From the NCBI GenBank assembly GCA_002317135.1, contig DCIX01000010.1:1-64000 (forward strand): DNA of 64,000 nt, given 5' to 3'. Of this stretch, positions 55,228 through 63,568 are shown piece after piece (positions within the stretch are counted from its first letter, which is position 1; each line of letters begins with the position of its first letter). The translations under genes were made by a program, and so were the position numbers. The notes under the pieces were generated by a model. It made no database searches, was not told the DNA's origin, and worked only from the letters and a program-made list of their open reading frames with translations. The stretch is from Bacteroidales bacterium UBA1715. Its GTDB lineage: Bacteria; Bacteroidota; Bacteroidia; Bacteroidales; UBA1715.

Positions 55228-55776
55228 TTATTTTTTGAAATAACGGTTGAATAGACCTTCGAAACCTTTTCCGTGACGTGCTTCGTCTTTTGCCATTTCG
55301 TGAACAGTGTCGTGAATAGCGTCAAGATCAAGGGCTTTTGCATTTTTAGCAATACGCATTTTGTCTTCGCAAGCACCAGATTCAGCCAACATACGTTTTT
55401 CAAGGTTAGTTTTAGTGTCCCATACAACGTCGCCAAGTAATTCAGCGAATTTTGCAGCATGTTCTGCTTCTTCTAATGCATAACGTTTGAATGCTTCAGC
55501 GATTTCTGGGTAACCTTCGCGGTCAGCTTGACGGCTCATAGCCAAATACATACCAACTTCTGAACATTCACCCATAAAGTGAGCATTCAAGTCTTTTTTC
55601 ATTTCTTCGCTACAATTTTTTGCTACACCAATAACATGTTCAGTAACGAATGTTAGAGCTGCAGATGCATCAGCAACTTTCCATTCTACGATTTGTTTAC
55701 ATTGTGGGCAACGCTCTGGAGCCTCAGTACCTTCGTGTACGAAACCACATATAGGGCAAATAAATTTCTTTGACAT
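55228..55776 (-). CDS. Reverse rubrerythrin
   Basis: The 182-residue protein has an N-terminal rubredoxin domain (CPICGF and CPQCK, 7-27) followed by a ferritin-like diiron domain with ExxH motifs (EEAEHAAK, MAKDEARHGKG). This order is reverse rubrerythrin, an H2O2/O2 reductase of strict anaerobes. It follows the classical rubrerythrin in the same operon. Confidence 0.93.
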   Translation of the reverse strand: MSKKFICPICGFVHEGTEAPERCPQCKQIVEWKVADASAALTFVTEHVIGVAKNCSEEMKKDLNAHFMGECSEVGMYLAMSRQADREGYPEIAEAFKRYALEEAEHAAKFAELLGDVVWDTKTNLEKRMLAESGACEDKMRIAKNAKALDLDAIHDTVHEMAKDEARHGKGFEGLFNRYFKK

Positions 55777-55833
55777 TATGTTTATTATTAAGTTAAACCT
55801 CTATCCTTTTGTCCTTAGACTTTAGTCTTTAGA

Positions 55834-56373
55834 CTAATAATTCTCTGCTTTTACTTGGAAGTAAGCTTGTGGGTGGTCGCAAACTGGGCATTTTTCAGGA
55901 GCTTGTTTACCAATAACAATATGACCGCAGTTTGAACATTGCCAAATCATGTCGTTATCTTTTGAGAATACAAGACCACCTTCGATGTTTGCTAACAATT
56001 TACGGTAGCGTTCTTCGTGCTCTTTTTCGATTTTGCCAACTGATTCAAATAAGAATGCAATATGATCGAAACCTTCTTCTTTTGCTTCTTTTGCGAATTG
56101 AGCATACATATCAGTCCATTCGTAGTTTTCACCATCGGCAGCATCTTTCAAATTTGCGATAGTGTCAGGCACTGAACCATTATGTAATAATTTGAACCAA
56201 ATTTTAGCATGTTCTTTTTCGTTTGCTGCAGTTTCTTCGAAAATGTTAGCAATTTGAACATAGCCATCTTTTTTTGCTTTTGATGCGTAATAAGTATATT
56301 TATTACGAGCTTGAGATTCACCTGCAAACGCTGTTTGTAGGTTTTTTTCTGTTTTAGAACCTTTTAATTCCAT
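55834..56373 (-). CDS. rbr: Rubrerythrin
   Basis: Rubrerythrin reduces H2O2 using its diiron site. The 179-residue protein has a ferritin-like domain first (FAGESQARNKYTYYASKAK, EETAANEKEHAK, EKEHEERYRKLL) and a C-terminal rubredoxin with WQCSNCGHI and CPVCDHPQAY. It is 9 bases after perR. Confidence 0.96.
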   Translation of the reverse strand: MELKGSKTEKNLQTAFAGESQARNKYTYYASKAKKDGYVQIANIFEETAANEKEHAKIWFKLLHNGSVPDTIANLKDAADGENYEWTDMYAQFAKEAKEEGFDHIAFLFESVGKIEKEHEERYRKLLANIEGGLVFSKDNDMIWQCSNCGHIVIGKQAPEKCPVCDHPQAYFQVKAENY

Positions 56374-56382
56374 AATGTTAGT

Positions 56383-56802
56383 TTATTTTGTTAAACAATC
56401 TTTACAAGTACCAGTATAATACACTTCCGTGTTGCTCACTGTAAATCCTTCTGGAACAGCTGCTTGCGGAATTTCGAAATTCTGATCAATATCGAAAACT
56501 TTACGACATTTCGTACACAAAAAGTGTGCGTGAACATGAGTGTATCCATCATAATGAATCACTTTGCCGTCAATCGAAATTGCTTTGATTAAACCTTTCT
56601 CGCAGAATTGCTCCAAGGTGTTGTACACCGTTGTCAGTGACAATGTTGGAATTTGTTCAGAAAGCTGGTTGTATATTTCATCAATAGATGGATGCGTGCG
56701 ATGTTCCAAAAGATAACGCAAAATCGCCATGCGTTGAACAGAAGGGCGTATGCCTTTCTCTTCTAATTTGTTAACCACTGTCTCTTTTGTTATTACTTCC
56801 AT
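56383..56802 (-). CDS. Fur/PerR-family peroxide regulator
   Basis: The 139-residue protein has an N-terminal winged helix (RPSVQRMAILRYLLEH, PTLSLTTVYNTLEQF), HVHAHFLCTKCRKV and a C-terminal CKDC, forming the structural Cys4 zinc site. Being directly upstream of two rubrerythrins it most likely is PerR, derepressing them on peroxide. A PerR box was not identified in the 284-bp upstream region (56803-57086), which is AT-rich. Confidence 0.9.
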   Translation of the reverse strand: MEVITKETVVNKLEEKGIRPSVQRMAILRYLLEHRTHPSIDEIYNQLSEQIPTLSLTTVYNTLEQFCEKGLIKAISIDGKVIHYDGYTHVHAHFLCTKCRKVFDIDQNFEIPQAAVPEGFTVSNTEVYYTGTCKDCLTK

Positions 56803-57026
56803 GTTTTGAAGTTTTTTGCAAATTTGTAAAAATTACAATTTATATCCAAATATTTTCTTTTTTTTTATTGAAACTGTTGTAAAAATGTTTTTGTTGTATT
56901 GACAAAATAGAGATTTCTTATTGAAAAATCAAATAATGTCAATTAGTTAGATTTTGTAAAAAAGAAACTTTAGATGTTCAAAAGTAACTTTTTTCTGTCA
57001 TGTAAAAATGCAAAAGCAAAAAAATA

Positions 57027-57057
57027 TCTGCCACTTGCTAAATATTTTCTACCTTTG
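57027..57057 (+). promoter_or_regulatory. Promoter of the CE2 esterase gene
   Basis: TCTG-N19-TACCTTTG, one mismatch from the TTTG/TAnnTTTG consensus, 29 bases before the ATG. Confidence 0.55.
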
Positions 57058-57086
57058 ACACAATTAAAAAATCTAATAAAAGTAAT

Positions 57087-58676
57087 ATGAGAAAATCTAT
57101 TCTTAGTATGATGGCAATTGCATTCATGGGAATTACCTGTATGAGTTGCAAAGAAAAGGAAGAAGAAATTTCTTCGTTGACTTGTTCTGATGAAACTGTT
57201 ATGTTGCAAGGTGGTGAAACTGCGTCGTTAACGGTTGAAGCACTTCCAAAAGGAGCGAAAAATCTTGATTATTATTGGGAAATTGCCAATACCGATATCG
57301 TTTCTATCGATGGCGATGTGGTAACTGCAAAATCGTTTGGTGAAACATGGATTTATGTGGTAAGTTCTGCTAAACCAGATATTAAAGATTCTGTGAAAGT
57401 GATAGTTTCTGCCGATGCAACATCAAAAATAGAATGCTCTCCAAAAACAATCCGATTGTTTGCTGGCGAAACAAGCGAAGTTTCTGCTACTGTAATAAAT
57501 ACGTATGATACGAATTATGATTGGCAAATTTCTGATTTGACAGTTGCAAAAATCGAAGGTAATACAATTACTGCTAACAAAATTGGAACTACTTGGTTAT
57601 ATGCAATTAATTCAAGTATTCCTTCAATTAAAGATTCAATAAAAATTACTGTTATGCCAAACCAAAAATCTGTTTCGTTTACTGACGAGAACATCGCATA
57701 CGAAGGACGTTTCAACTTCACTTCGAGCGAAGCACAATATTTCTATCCAGGAAGTACAATCACAACAACATTTACTGGTACTTCTGTCTATGCACGATTC
57801 AATAAAGTGGAAGCGTATTATTGGATAGAAATTGATGACATTGAACCATTCAAAATTGGTACAAAATCAAATAAAAATTTGGTTAAAAACGATATATACA
57901 GATTGGCTGAAGACCTTGCCGAAGGCACTCACACTCTTCGCATAACTCTTTGTTCAGAAGGAATTTACAAAAATCCTAAGTTCTACGGACTTGTAATTGA
58001 CGAAAACGCTTCGTTGGCAAAACCTGCTGCAAAACCTGTTAAATTTGAGTTCATCGGAAATTCAATCACTTGTGGCTACGGAACAGAAGTAACTGACCGT
58101 TCTGCATTTAAGGATTCAACATCGAATTTCTGTCATGGTTTCGCATATTTAACAACAAAAGAATTCAATGCAGAATTGATGGTTGTTGCTCGCTCGGGAA
58201 TTGGAATCTATCGTAACTATGGCAATGCAGAAAAGGCCGATGGTTATGGATCTATGCCTGATAACTACGAAAAATTATGGTTGCAAAGTTCAATTAACTG
58301 GGATTTTACAAAATATACTCCTGATGTACTTTTCATAAATTTAGGTACTAACGATACTTGGGAAATGAAAAGCTTTAATGCCGAAACGTATGAAACTTGC
58401 TACAGAGGTCTTATGGATAAAATCTACTCTCACTATCCAAATGTAAAAATCGTTCTTCTTACAGGAAGTATGATGGACGCAACTGCTTTGAAGGCAGTGA
58501 AGCCAATTTTGAATAAGATTCAAGAAGATTATAGTACCGATGAACATCCTATTTATCGTTACGATTTTGCACAAACTGCAGGAACTGGTGCTGATTGGCA
58601 TCCATGTGCAGCACAACAAGCAACTATGGGTAAAAATCTTATTAAATTCTTGAAAGACAATAATATAGTTGAATAA
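57087..58676 (+). CDS. Lipoprotein CE2-type carbohydrate esterase with two Ig-like domains
   Basis: The 529-residue lipoprotein (lipobox CMSC, Cys21) has two tandem BIG2-like modules (about 30-108 and 114-190), an N-terminal beta-sandwich (195-310) as in CE2 enzymes, and an SGNH hydrolase (318-529) with FIGNSITCGYG (Ser326), GTND (420-423) and DWHP (Asp503, His505). I predict deacetylation of plant or host glycans at the cell surface. No SusCD or other carbohydrate enzyme lies nearby. Confidence 0.88.
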   Translation: MRKSILSMMAIAFMGITCMSCKEKEEEISSLTCSDETVMLQGGETASLTVEALPKGAKNLDYYWEIANTDIVSIDGDVVTAKSFGETWIYVVSSAKPDIKDSVKVIVSADATSKIECSPKTIRLFAGETSEVSATVINTYDTNYDWQISDLTVAKIEGNTITANKIGTTWLYAINSSIPSIKDSIKITVMPNQKSVSFTDENIAYEGRFNFTSSEAQYFYPGSTITTTFTGTSVYARFNKVEAYYWIEIDDIEPFKIGTKSNKNLVKNDIYRLAEDLAEGTHTLRITLCSEGIYKNPKFYGLVIDENASLAKPAAKPVKFEFIGNSITCGYGTEVTDRSAFKDSTSNFCHGFAYLTTKEFNAELMVVARSGIGIYRNYGNAEKADGYGSMPDNYEKLWLQSSINWDFTKYTPDVLFINLGTNDTWEMKSFNAETYETCYRGLMDKIYSHYPNVKIVLLTGSMMDATALKAVKPILNKIQEDYSTDEHPIYRYDFAQTAGTGADWHPCAAQQATMGKNLIKFLKDNNIVE

Positions 58677-58697
58677 TTACAGGAATGTTACAATAAC

Positions 58698-58725
58698 GTA
58701 GAGACGCGATTAATCGCGTCTTTAC
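58698..58725. repeat. GTAGAGACG-type palindromic repeat, copy 2
   Basis: 28 bp, GTAGAGACGCGATT / AATCGCGTCTTTAC, perfect apart from a G-T pair, in the gap between the CE2 gene and pyrF. Confidence 0.85.
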
Positions 58726-58742
58726 ACATAAAAAACACGAAA

Positions 58743-59567
58743 ATGAATAGACAAGAACTTATTTCAGAAATAAAGAAAAAACAAAGTTTCTTATGTGTTG
58801 GTCTTGATACAGACATAAACAAAATTCCAGCACACCTTCAATCTGCAGATGATCCAATTTTTGCTTTCAATAAGCAAATTATTGACGCAACTGCACCATA
58901 TACAGTGGCGTATAAACCAAATATTGCATTCTATGAATGTTATGGTATCGCTGGCTGGAAAAGTTTGGAGAAGACAGTGAACTACATAAAAAGCAACTAT
59001 CCTGAAATTTTCCTAATTGCCGATGCAAAACGTGGTGATATTGGTAATACTTCAAAAATGTATGCACAAGCATTTCTTGAAAACCTTCCATTTGACTCTG
59101 TAACAATTGCTCCATATATGGGCGAAGATTCTGTAACTCCATTTTTGTCTTACCAAGGTAAATGGGCAATTCTTCTTGCATTAACTTCAAATAAAGGAGC
59201 ATTTGATTTCCAATTTAAAGAAAGCGATGGAAAATGCTTGTATGAATCGGTACTTGAAACTTCGCAAAAATGGGGCAACGACGAAAATATGATGTATGTT
59301 GTTGGTGCTACAAAGGCAGAAATGCTTGGCAATGTTCGTGCTATTGCACCAAACCACTTCTTGCTTGTTCCAGGTGTTGGTGCACAAGGTGGTAGTTTAG
59401 AGGCAGTTGCACAATTCGGCATGAATAAGGATTGTGGTTTGTTAGTAAACTCATCTCGTGGAATTATTTATGCCGACAATACCGAAAACTTTGCTAAGGT
59501 TGCAGGCAAAAAAGCTAAAGAACTACAGGTTCAAATGGCAGATTTAATGAATCAATATATGAAGTAA
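58743..59567 (+). CDS. pyrF: Orotidine 5'-phosphate decarboxylase (long form)
   Basis: PyrF makes UMP, following PyrE (45485). The 274-residue length is the archaeal-like/long type. Catalytic DAKRGDIGNTS is present, with VGLDTD near the start and the PGVGAQGG and NSSRGI phosphate-binding segments. It lies 1 base before the BtuF-like gene. Confidence 0.96.
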   Translation: MNRQELISEIKKKQSFLCVGLDTDINKIPAHLQSADDPIFAFNKQIIDATAPYTVAYKPNIAFYECYGIAGWKSLEKTVNYIKSNYPEIFLIADAKRGDIGNTSKMYAQAFLENLPFDSVTIAPYMGEDSVTPFLSYQGKWAILLALTSNKGAFDFQFKESDGKCLYESVLETSQKWGNDENMMYVVGATKAEMLGNVRAIAPNHFLLVPGVGAQGGSLEAVAQFGMNKDCGLLVNSSRGIIYADNTENFAKVAGKKAKELQVQMADLMNQYMK

Positions 59568-59568
59568 C

Positions 59569-60687
59569 ATGAAACGAATTGCGATTTTAGGAGCAATCAT
59601 TTCATTGTTTTTTTCGTGTGCAAATTCCTCTGTAGAGACGAAACACAATTCGTCTCTACAAGGCAAAAATGTCTTTAAGTACGCTCAAAATATTTATTCT
59701 CGTCCGGGAAGTGATTCCGTTATTGTTTATTGTAACTGGGGAGATTCACGAGATAGCATAATTTATTGCTTACATTCTGCAAGAGAAACGAATCACGCGT
59801 CGTTTTTACAAAATATAGCAACGCCAAGTCAATCAATTGCAACGCTTTCCACTACCGACATTGCAATGTTGGCAGAAATAGGGGAAATCAATCGTGTTTC
59901 TGGCGTTTGTGATCCTTTTCGAATCTCGAATGAGCAAGTTCGTAAACGAGTTTCCGAAGGAAAGATAGCCAATGTTGGCAGTAGTATGGAGGTGAATTTG
60001 GAAGCACTTGTTGCACTTCAACCAGATCTTGTAATCAGTTCTGCATATAGTAAGGCAGACTTACAAAAATATCAGACTATTTCAAAGATTCCCGTGGTTT
60101 TCACTATGAGTTGGCAGGAAAATTCACCATTGGCTCGAGTTGAATGGATAAAGTTCATTGGTATGCTCGTTGGTGAATACCAAAAAGCTGACAGTGTTTT
60201 TTGTGAAATTGAGAGAAGATACCTTGCCGCTAAATCATTGGCAGAGAATGTTGCAAAAAGACCAAAAGTTCTTGCGGGCGCGGCTGCGAACGATATTTGG
60301 TATATGCCTGGTGGTCAAAGTTATGTTGCTGCATTTATTGCCGATGCCGGAGGTGATTTCGTTGGCAAAGACGATAATCATACTGGAAGTGTAGTTGTTA
60401 ATTTCGAACAAGTCCTTGCTACAACACAAGATGTTGATTTATGGATAGGCTGTGATGAAAAAACAGTGGCAGATTTAGAAGGTAACAATAAAAATTATGC
60501 TCTGCTTTCTGTCTTTAAGACAAGACAGATTTATCATAGAGGGAAACGTTGTAATTCCGATGGCGGAAATGATTATTGGGAATACGGATATGTTCGTCCA
60601 GATTTGGTGTTACAAGACTATATCTGGGCAATTCATCCAGAATTGCTTCCTGAATATGAAACTGTTTTTTTTGAAAGGATACAATAA
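59569..60687 (+). CDS. ABC-type periplasmic-binding lipoprotein (BtuF/FepB-like)
   Basis: The 372-residue lipoprotein starts MKRIAILGAIISLFFSC (lipobox Cys17) and has the two-lobed PF01497-type fold with ALVALQPDLVISS near 145 and PKVLAGAAANDIWYMPGG in the second lobe. The ligand is probably cobalamin, heme or a siderophore. No permease or ATPase is adjacent. Residues 21-31 are encoded by an inserted 30-bp palindrome. Confidence 0.88.
   Translation: MKRIAILGAIISLFFSCANSSVETKHNSSLQGKNVFKYAQNIYSRPGSDSVIVYCNWGDSRDSIIYCLHSARETNHASFLQNIATPSQSIATLSTTDIAMLAEIGEINRVSGVCDPFRISNEQVRKRVSEGKIANVGSSMEVNLEALVALQPDLVISSAYSKADLQKYQTISKIPVVFTMSWQENSPLARVEWIKFIGMLVGEYQKADSVFCEIERRYLAAKSLAENVAKRPKVLAGAAANDIWYMPGGQSYVAAFIADAGGDFVGKDDNHTGSVVVNFEQVLATTQDVDLWIGCDEKTVADLEGNNKNYALLSVFKTRQIYHRGKRCNSDGGNDYWEYGYVRPDLVLQDYIWAIHPELLPEYETVFFERIQ
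59631..59660. repeat. GTAGAGACG-type palindrome inserted in a coding sequence
   Basis: Perfect 12-bp arms TGTAGAGACGAA / TTCGTCTCTACA with a 6-nt loop, in frame (10 codons) in the lipoprotein gene, immediately after the lipid-anchor region. It shares GTAGAGACG with the intergenic copies at 53116 and 58698. Confidence 0.85.
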
Positions 60688-60689
60688 AG

Positions 60690-60720
60690 TTTGTATTGGT
60701 GGTTAATTTGAGTATATTTG
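60690..60720 (+). promoter_or_regulatory. Canonical Bacteroidetes promoter for the small-protein/GNAT pair
   Basis: TTTG-N19-TATATTTG matches both elements and spacing of the Bacteroidetes consensus, 21 bases before the small gene's ATG. Confidence 0.75.
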
Positions 60721-60741
60721 TGCAAACAAATACCAAAAATC

Positions 60742-60906
60742 ATGGCCAAACCAATTAGAAACACACCTGTTCTTTATGGAGATGATGCAACAACTTTCAT
60801 AAAGAATGCAGAAAAACAACGAAATGAACAGCAGTGTTTGCTAGAAAGAGAGCGTATTGCTCAAAATGTTAAGAAACTTCAGGGGCTGTTACATAATTTG
60901 AAATAA
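60742..60906 (+). CDS. Small 54-residue protein, candidate antitoxin
   Basis: From MAKPIRNTPVLYGDDATTFI the protein is 54 residues, charged and helical, with KxxxExxR-type C-terminus. The KPIxxTPxLxGxDA start is one I recall in small proteins paired with toxins or acetyltransferases. The stop overlaps the GNAT start (TAATG). The alternate start 8 codons upstream lies on top of the promoter, so I reject it. Confidence 0.7.
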   Translation: MAKPIRNTPVLYGDDATTFIKNAEKQRNEQQCLLERERIAQNVKKLQGLLHNLK

Positions 60907-61448
60907 TGGAATCTATGCCTTTTAAAAGATTGACAGAAGGACACTCTTTCTGTCAATTTGATTGTGGGGATTCTGATTTGAATTCTTTTCTTCTTGATGA
61001 TGCAATTAATTATCAAAAACAGCTTTTGTCAGTTACGTATTATGTTGATACAGCTGATAAAACAGTTTTGTTTTTTAGTTTGTCTAATGATAAAATCACA
61101 GCTGTAGAAAATAGTAATGGTTTTTGGAGAAAAATAAAATTATTATTTCCACACTCAAAACATCGAAAGGATTATCCTGCTGTTAAAATTGGAAGATTTG
61201 CAGTACATAAAGATTTTCAACACACCAATGTGCATTGGGGTACAATGGTATTAGATTTCATTAAACAGTGGATGATAGAAAGTAATAAAACAGGTTGTCG
61301 ATTTATTACTGTTGACGCATATGCATCGGCGGTTCCATTTTATCTAAAAAATGGTTTTATTTTTATGGGTACTCAAGAAAAACTCCGTTATGAAAAAGGA
61401 GATAATGAAATTATTGCGATGTACTATGATTTAATGAAATTACAATAA
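60906..61448 (+). CDS. GNAT acetyltransferase, candidate toxin
   Basis: The 180-residue protein has the GNAT core: KIGRFAVHKDFQHTNVHWGTMVLDF (strand 4/pyrophosphate region, with a partly degenerate Q/RxxGxG/A) and FITVDAYASAVPFYLKNGF. This CDSDLNSFLLDDA N-terminus is shared with GNAT toxins of the TacT type, which acetylate aminoacyl-tRNA. Toxicity here is inferred only from pairing with the small upstream protein. Confidence 0.8.
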   Translation: MESMPFKRLTEGHSFCQFDCGDSDLNSFLLDDAINYQKQLLSVTYYVDTADKTVLFFSLSNDKITAVENSNGFWRKIKLLFPHSKHRKDYPAVKIGRFAVHKDFQHTNVHWGTMVLDFIKQWMIESNKTGCRFITVDAYASAVPFYLKNGFIFMGTQEKLRYEKGDNEIIAMYYDLMKLQ

Positions 61449-61476
61449 AAAAACCTAGTCAAATGACTAGGTTTTC
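61449..61476. terminator. Bidirectional terminator between GNAT and groEL genes
   Basis: Inverted repeat AAAACCTAGTC / GACTAGGTTTT with AAAT loop, with A- and T-runs on each side, between converging genes. Confidence 0.85.
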
Positions 61477-61498
61477 TATTTGAATGTCGGAATTGATA

Positions 61499-63136
61499 TT
61501 ACATCATTCCGCCCATGCCACCCATTCCTGGAGCACCCATTGGAGCAGCTGGTTCATCTTTCTTTTCTTCTGCTAAAACACATTCTGTTGTAAGCAACAT
61601 ACCTGCTACAGATGCAGCATTTTCAAGGGCAATACGAGTAACTTTCTTAGGATCGATGATACCTGCTTTTTTCAAGTCTTCGTATTGTTCTGTGCGAGCA
61701 TTGTAACCGAAATCGCCTTTACCTTCGCGAACTTTGTTTACAACTACAGAACCTTCGCCACCAGCATTTGCAACGATTTGACGAAGTGGTTCTTCGATAG
61801 CACGTTTAATGATTTCGATACCAGTTGTTTCGTCTTCGTTTGCACCAGTCATATCTTCCAAAGCAGCTTGTGCACGAACAAGAGCAACACCACCACCAGG
61901 GATGATACCTTCTTCAACAGCAGCACGAGTAGCACTCAAAGCGTCTTCAACACGGTCTTTCTTTTCTTTCATTTCAACTTCAGTAGTTGCACCTACATAT
62001 AGAACTGCAACACCACCAGCTAATTTTGCCAAGCGTTCTTGAAGTTTTTCTTTGTCGTAATCAGAAGTGCTTGCTGCGATTTGTGCTTTGATTTGAGTAG
62101 CACGATCGTCAATAGCTTCTTTTGCACCTTTACCGCCAACGATAGTAGTATTTTCTTTGTTGATAGAAACCTTTTCACATTGACCAAGCATATCAATAGT
62201 TGCAGTGTCAAGTTTCAAACCTGTTTCTTCGCTGATAACTGTACCGTTAGTAAGAATAGCGATATCTTGCAACATTTCTTTTCTTCTGTCACCGAAACCA
62301 GGAGCTTTAACAGCTGCAATTCGTAAAGAACCACGAAGTTTGTTCAATACTAAACCTGTAAGAGCTTCGCCATCAACATCTTCGGCAATCAACAACAAAG
62401 GACGGTTTGTTTGAAGAGTAGCTTCAAGAATTGGCATAATTTCTTTCATTGAAGAAATTTTCTTGTCGTAGATTAAGATGTATGGATTGTCAAGAATAGT
62501 CTCCATTTTTTCAGTGTTTGTTACGAAATATGGAGAGATGTAGCCACGGTCGAATTGCATACCTTCGACAACTTCTACAGTTGTTTGAGTACCTTTTGCT
62601 TCTTCTACAGTGATAACGCCTTCTTTCTTAACTTTTTTCATAGCTTCGGCAATCAATTTACCGATTTCTTCGTCGTTGTTAGCAGAAATGCGTGCAACTT
62701 GTTCAACTTTTTCACCTTCGACAGTTACTGGTTCTGCTTGTGAGTTTAAGTTTTCAACGATAGCTGCAACAGCTTTGTCGATACCACGTTTCAAATCCAT
62801 TGGGTTTGCACCAGCAGCAACATTCTTCAAACCAACGCCAACGATTGCTTGAGCAAGAACAGTAGCGGTAGTAGTACCGTCACCAGCGTTGTCGTTTGTA
62901 CGAGAAGCAACTTCCTTAACCATTTGAGCACCCATATTTTCGAATGCATCTGGAAGTTCAATTTCTTTTGCTACAGAAACACCGTCTTTTGTGATTTGAG
63001 GTGCACCGAATTTCTTTTCAATAACAACATTACGACCTTTAGGACCTAATGTAACTTTTACTGCATTTGCCAATGCGTCAACACCTCTTTTTAGAGATTC
63101 GCGGGCATCAATATCGAATTTTATTTCTTTTGCCAT
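61499..63136 (-). CDS. groL: Chaperonin GroEL
   Basis: The 60-kDa chaperonin folds proteins inside a double-ring cage. At 545 residues it has GDGTTTATVLAQAI, GDRRKEML, the conserved EGIIPGGGVALVRA and the C-terminal GGM repeat tail. groES is 19 bases upstream. Confidence 0.99.
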   Translation of the reverse strand: MAKEIKFDIDARESLKRGVDALANAVKVTLGPKGRNVVIEKKFGAPQITKDGVSVAKEIELPDAFENMGAQMVKEVASRTNDNAGDGTTTATVLAQAIVGVGLKNVAAGANPMDLKRGIDKAVAAIVENLNSQAEPVTVEGEKVEQVARISANNDEEIGKLIAEAMKKVKKEGVITVEEAKGTQTTVEVVEGMQFDRGYISPYFVTNTEKMETILDNPYILIYDKKISSMKEIMPILEATLQTNRPLLLIAEDVDGEALTGLVLNKLRGSLRIAAVKAPGFGDRRKEMLQDIAILTNGTVISEETGLKLDTATIDMLGQCEKVSINKENTTIVGGKGAKEAIDDRATQIKAQIAASTSDYDKEKLQERLAKLAGGVAVLYVGATTEVEMKEKKDRVEDALSATRAAVEEGIIPGGGVALVRAQAALEDMTGANEDETTGIEIIKRAIEEPLRQIVANAGGEGSVVVNKVREGKGDFGYNARTEQYEDLKKAGIIDPKKVTRIALENAASVAGMLLTTECVLAEEKKDEPAAPMGAPGMGGMGGMM

Positions 63137-63155
63137 GATTATGATATTTTAGATA

Positions 63156-63434
63156 TTACAATATTAAAAGGATGTCTGATTGAGAAAGAAGAAGGTATTT
63201 TTCGCCTTCGAATGTTAGTTCAGTACCTGCATATTTACCGTACAAAACACTGTCGCCAACAGCAACTTCCATTTCTTCGTCTTTTTTAGCTTTACCAACA
63301 GCGATAACCTTACCTTGAAGAGGTTTTTCTTTTGCTGAATCTGGAAGGATGATTCCTGAAACAGTTTTTTCTTCTGCGGCTTCTGGTTTTACTAAAACCT
63401 TGCCTGCAAGTGGTTTACCTTTAAAATCTGCCAT
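63156..63434 (-). CDS. groS: Co-chaperonin GroES
   Basis: GroES caps the GroEL cage. The 92-residue protein has KPEAAEEKTVSGIILPDSAKEKP with the mobile loop and VLYGKYAGTEL. It leads the groES-groEL operon. The 134-bp upstream region holds nested inverted repeats but no CIRCE element (TTAGCACTC-type) that I can see. Confidence 0.97.
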   Translation of the reverse strand: MADFKGKPLAGKVLVKPEAAEEKTVSGIILPDSAKEKPLQGKVIAVGKAKKDEEMEVAVGDSVLYGKYAGTELTFEGEKYLLLSQSDILLIL

Positions 63435-63474
63435 AATATGTAATTTTTATGTTTAACAATAAAATTTGTCTTTT

Positions 63475-63554
63475 GTATGTCATATTTTGTGCCAAGAAGT
63501 GAAAAGAGTTTTTTTGGCAGAAAAACAATTATCTTGATTGTCATTATGACATAC
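63475..63554. promoter_or_regulatory. Nested inverted repeats upstream of groES
   Basis: Outer arms GTATGTCATA (63475-63484) and TATGACATAC (63545-63554) are perfect 10-bp reverse complements 60 bases apart; inner TGCCAA (63490) and TTGGCA (63514) form a second pair. They may be operators for heat-shock control or the footprint of a small element. Confidence 0.35.
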
Positions 63555-63568
63555 TTTCATATAGTAAA

